In this document: piece after piece, positions 63,527 to 64,000 of the stretch
Layout: every line of letters starts with the position of its first letter
How positions within the stretch are numbered: position 1 is the first letter of the stretch
Position numbers and translations under genes: made by a program
The notes under the pieces: generated by a model
Told to the model about the DNA's origin: nothing
Databases searched by the model: none
What the model saw: the letters and a program-made list of their open reading frames with translations, nothing else
Assembly (NCBI GenBank): GCA_001464335.1
Contig: LNEV01000015.1
Location: 62,001-126,000, forward strand
From: Rhizobiales bacterium Ga0077545
GTDB taxonomy: Bacteria; Pseudomonadota; Alphaproteobacteria; Rhizobiales; Methylopilaceae
Length of the DNA: 64,000 nucleotides
Reading direction: 5' to 3'

Positions 63527-63602
63527 ACATCCTTCGAGACGAGCCCTCGGGCTATCCTCGGGTGAGGCTTCGAGACGCCTGCTTCGCAGGCTCATCAGGA
63601 TG
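63527..63602. repeat. intergenic repeat, type B (rhizobial palindromic element)
   Basis: Starts CATCCTTCGAGACG and ends GCTCATCAGGATGA, with internal CTTCGAGACGCC and CCTGCTTCGCAGG stem. This is the common form of the widely spread Hyphomicrobiales intergenic element. Function unknown; adjoins the terminator between rcdA and rpmE. Confidence 0.6.
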
Positions 63603-63634
63603 AAAAAAAAGCCCCGCTTTCGCGGGGCCTTTTT
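63602..63634. terminator. bidirectional terminator between rcdA and rpmE
   Basis: GCCCCGC (63611-63617) with GCGGGGC (63622-63628), loop TTTC, A8 on the left and T5 on the right, so it serves rpmE (minus) and rcdA (plus). Confidence 0.9.
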
Positions 63635-63651
63635 GTTCCGTTGTCGGAAGA

Positions 63652-63882
63652 TCAGCTCTTGATGGCGCCGATCGAGCCGAACCTGGCCGAGAACTTCGAC
63701 ACGCGGCCCGCGCGGTCAAGAAGCCTCTGCTCGCCGCCCGTCCAGGCCGGATGAGTCTTGGAATCGATGTCGAGCGTGAGGGTGTCGCCCTCTTTGCCGT
63801 AGGTCGACCGCGTCAGATACTCGGTGCCGTCGGTCATGACGACTTTGATGTGGTGGTAATCGGGGTGGATGTCGTTCTTCAT
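63652..63882 (-). CDS. rpmE: 50S ribosomal protein bL31
   Basis: 76 residues from ATG 63882. [37 protein letters not shown] is the family start, shown here in part; later HPAWTGG and VSKFSARFG. There is no Cys at all, so it is the zinc-free C-minus form. The rcdA-rpmE neighbourhood is conserved in Alphaproteobacteria. Confidence 0.97.
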   Translation of the reverse strand: MKNDIHPDYHHIKVVMTDGTEYLTRSTYGKEGDTLTLDIDSKTHPAWTGGEQRLLDRAGRVSKFSARFGSIGAIKS

Positions 63883-63943
63883 GGCTCGCCTCTCGGGCGC
63901 GGCCAAGCGCACCCCGGATCGTCAATTAATTCGAGAAGGCGCC

Positions 63944-63972
63944 GCTATAGCCGAATGAGCGCCCGTGGGCAA
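63944..63972 (-). promoter_or_regulatory. sigma70-type promoter of rpmE
   Basis: On the minus strand TTGCCC (63967-63972), 17 bases, TATAGC (63944-63949), with a leader of about 55 bases to the rpmE ATG. Good -10 for this class. Confidence 0.55.
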
Positions 63973-64000
63973 GATGCAGTCTGCGCAGAACGTACTCTCG

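Noticed and set aside
63955..64000. ATG-started frame running off the right edge
   Set aside because: Only 15 codons, no ribosome site, and it overlaps the rpmE promoter; cannot be supported.

Overview
The window is about 64 kb of high-GC chromosome with no tRNA, rRNA, prophage, insertion sequence or CRISPR array that I can see. It looks like a member of the Alphaproteobacteria, most likely Hyphomicrobiales (Rhizobiales). The evidence is a CtrA/cell-cycle gene set (RcdA, TrcR/DUF1013), TTAA-N7-TTAA CtrA-type boxes, a structured RNA leader before serC of the kind described only in this class, DUF1192/DUF465/DUF4164/DUF2852 proteins, a MucR-free ruv-tol-pal-tilS-ftsH-glmM backbone, OpgGH, Omp25-like porins and a Calvin-type class II aldolase. 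Layout: bases 1-3700 hold the end of a YegD-like Hsp70 and the serine operon serC-serA under a folded leader. Bases 3800-31000 (mostly minus strand) hold the classical yebC-ruvC-ruvAB-ybgC-tolQRAB-pal-cpoB-tilS-ftsH-glmM gene order, interrupted at several points by a FAD oxidoreductase, a MOSC protein, a protease, a TetR gene, DUF2852, gamma-glutamyltransferase, an LssY-like protein, an Omp25-like porin, opgGH and an acetyltransferase. Bases 31000-36000 hold ExoD and a divergent pair: a repeat-rich autotransporter with a G8 tract in its passenger, and a winged-helix/TPR regulator, with a perfect inverted repeat between them. Bases 35800-40700 hold ymdB, fthC, a class C-like beta-lactamase, a candidate 6S RNA and zapA; the usual zapA-6S-fthC order is split by three inserted genes. 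Bases 40900-46600 are a glycolysis/Calvin operon-like run: tkt, gap, a 59-residue membrane peptide, pgk and fba. Bases 46600-58100 are accessory and envelope genes: transglutaminase-like protein, DUF429-like protein, HTH protein, L,D-transpeptidase, an orphan motAB stator, ferritin-like YciE, Zn-alcohol dehydrogenase, a long Ala/Lys/Pro-rich protein and a membrane-anchored cyclic-nucleotide-binding protein. Bases 58100-64000 hold a divergent ThiE-like protein, a Sel1-repeat protein, suhB-type inositol monophosphatase, two DUF465 peptides, trcR, a DUF1192 protein, rcdA and rpmE. How it fits together: most genes serve envelope integrity (Tol-Pal, OPG glucans, LD-transpeptidase, porins, FtsH, GlmM), DNA repair (RuvABC), central carbon flow to serine, and cell-cycle control. 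The most notable non-coding signals are the serC leader, a candidate CtrA-driven small RNA between the DUF1192 gene and rcdA, a candidate displaced 6S RNA, and two intrinsic terminators whose hairpin loop carries the stop codon of the gene they terminate.
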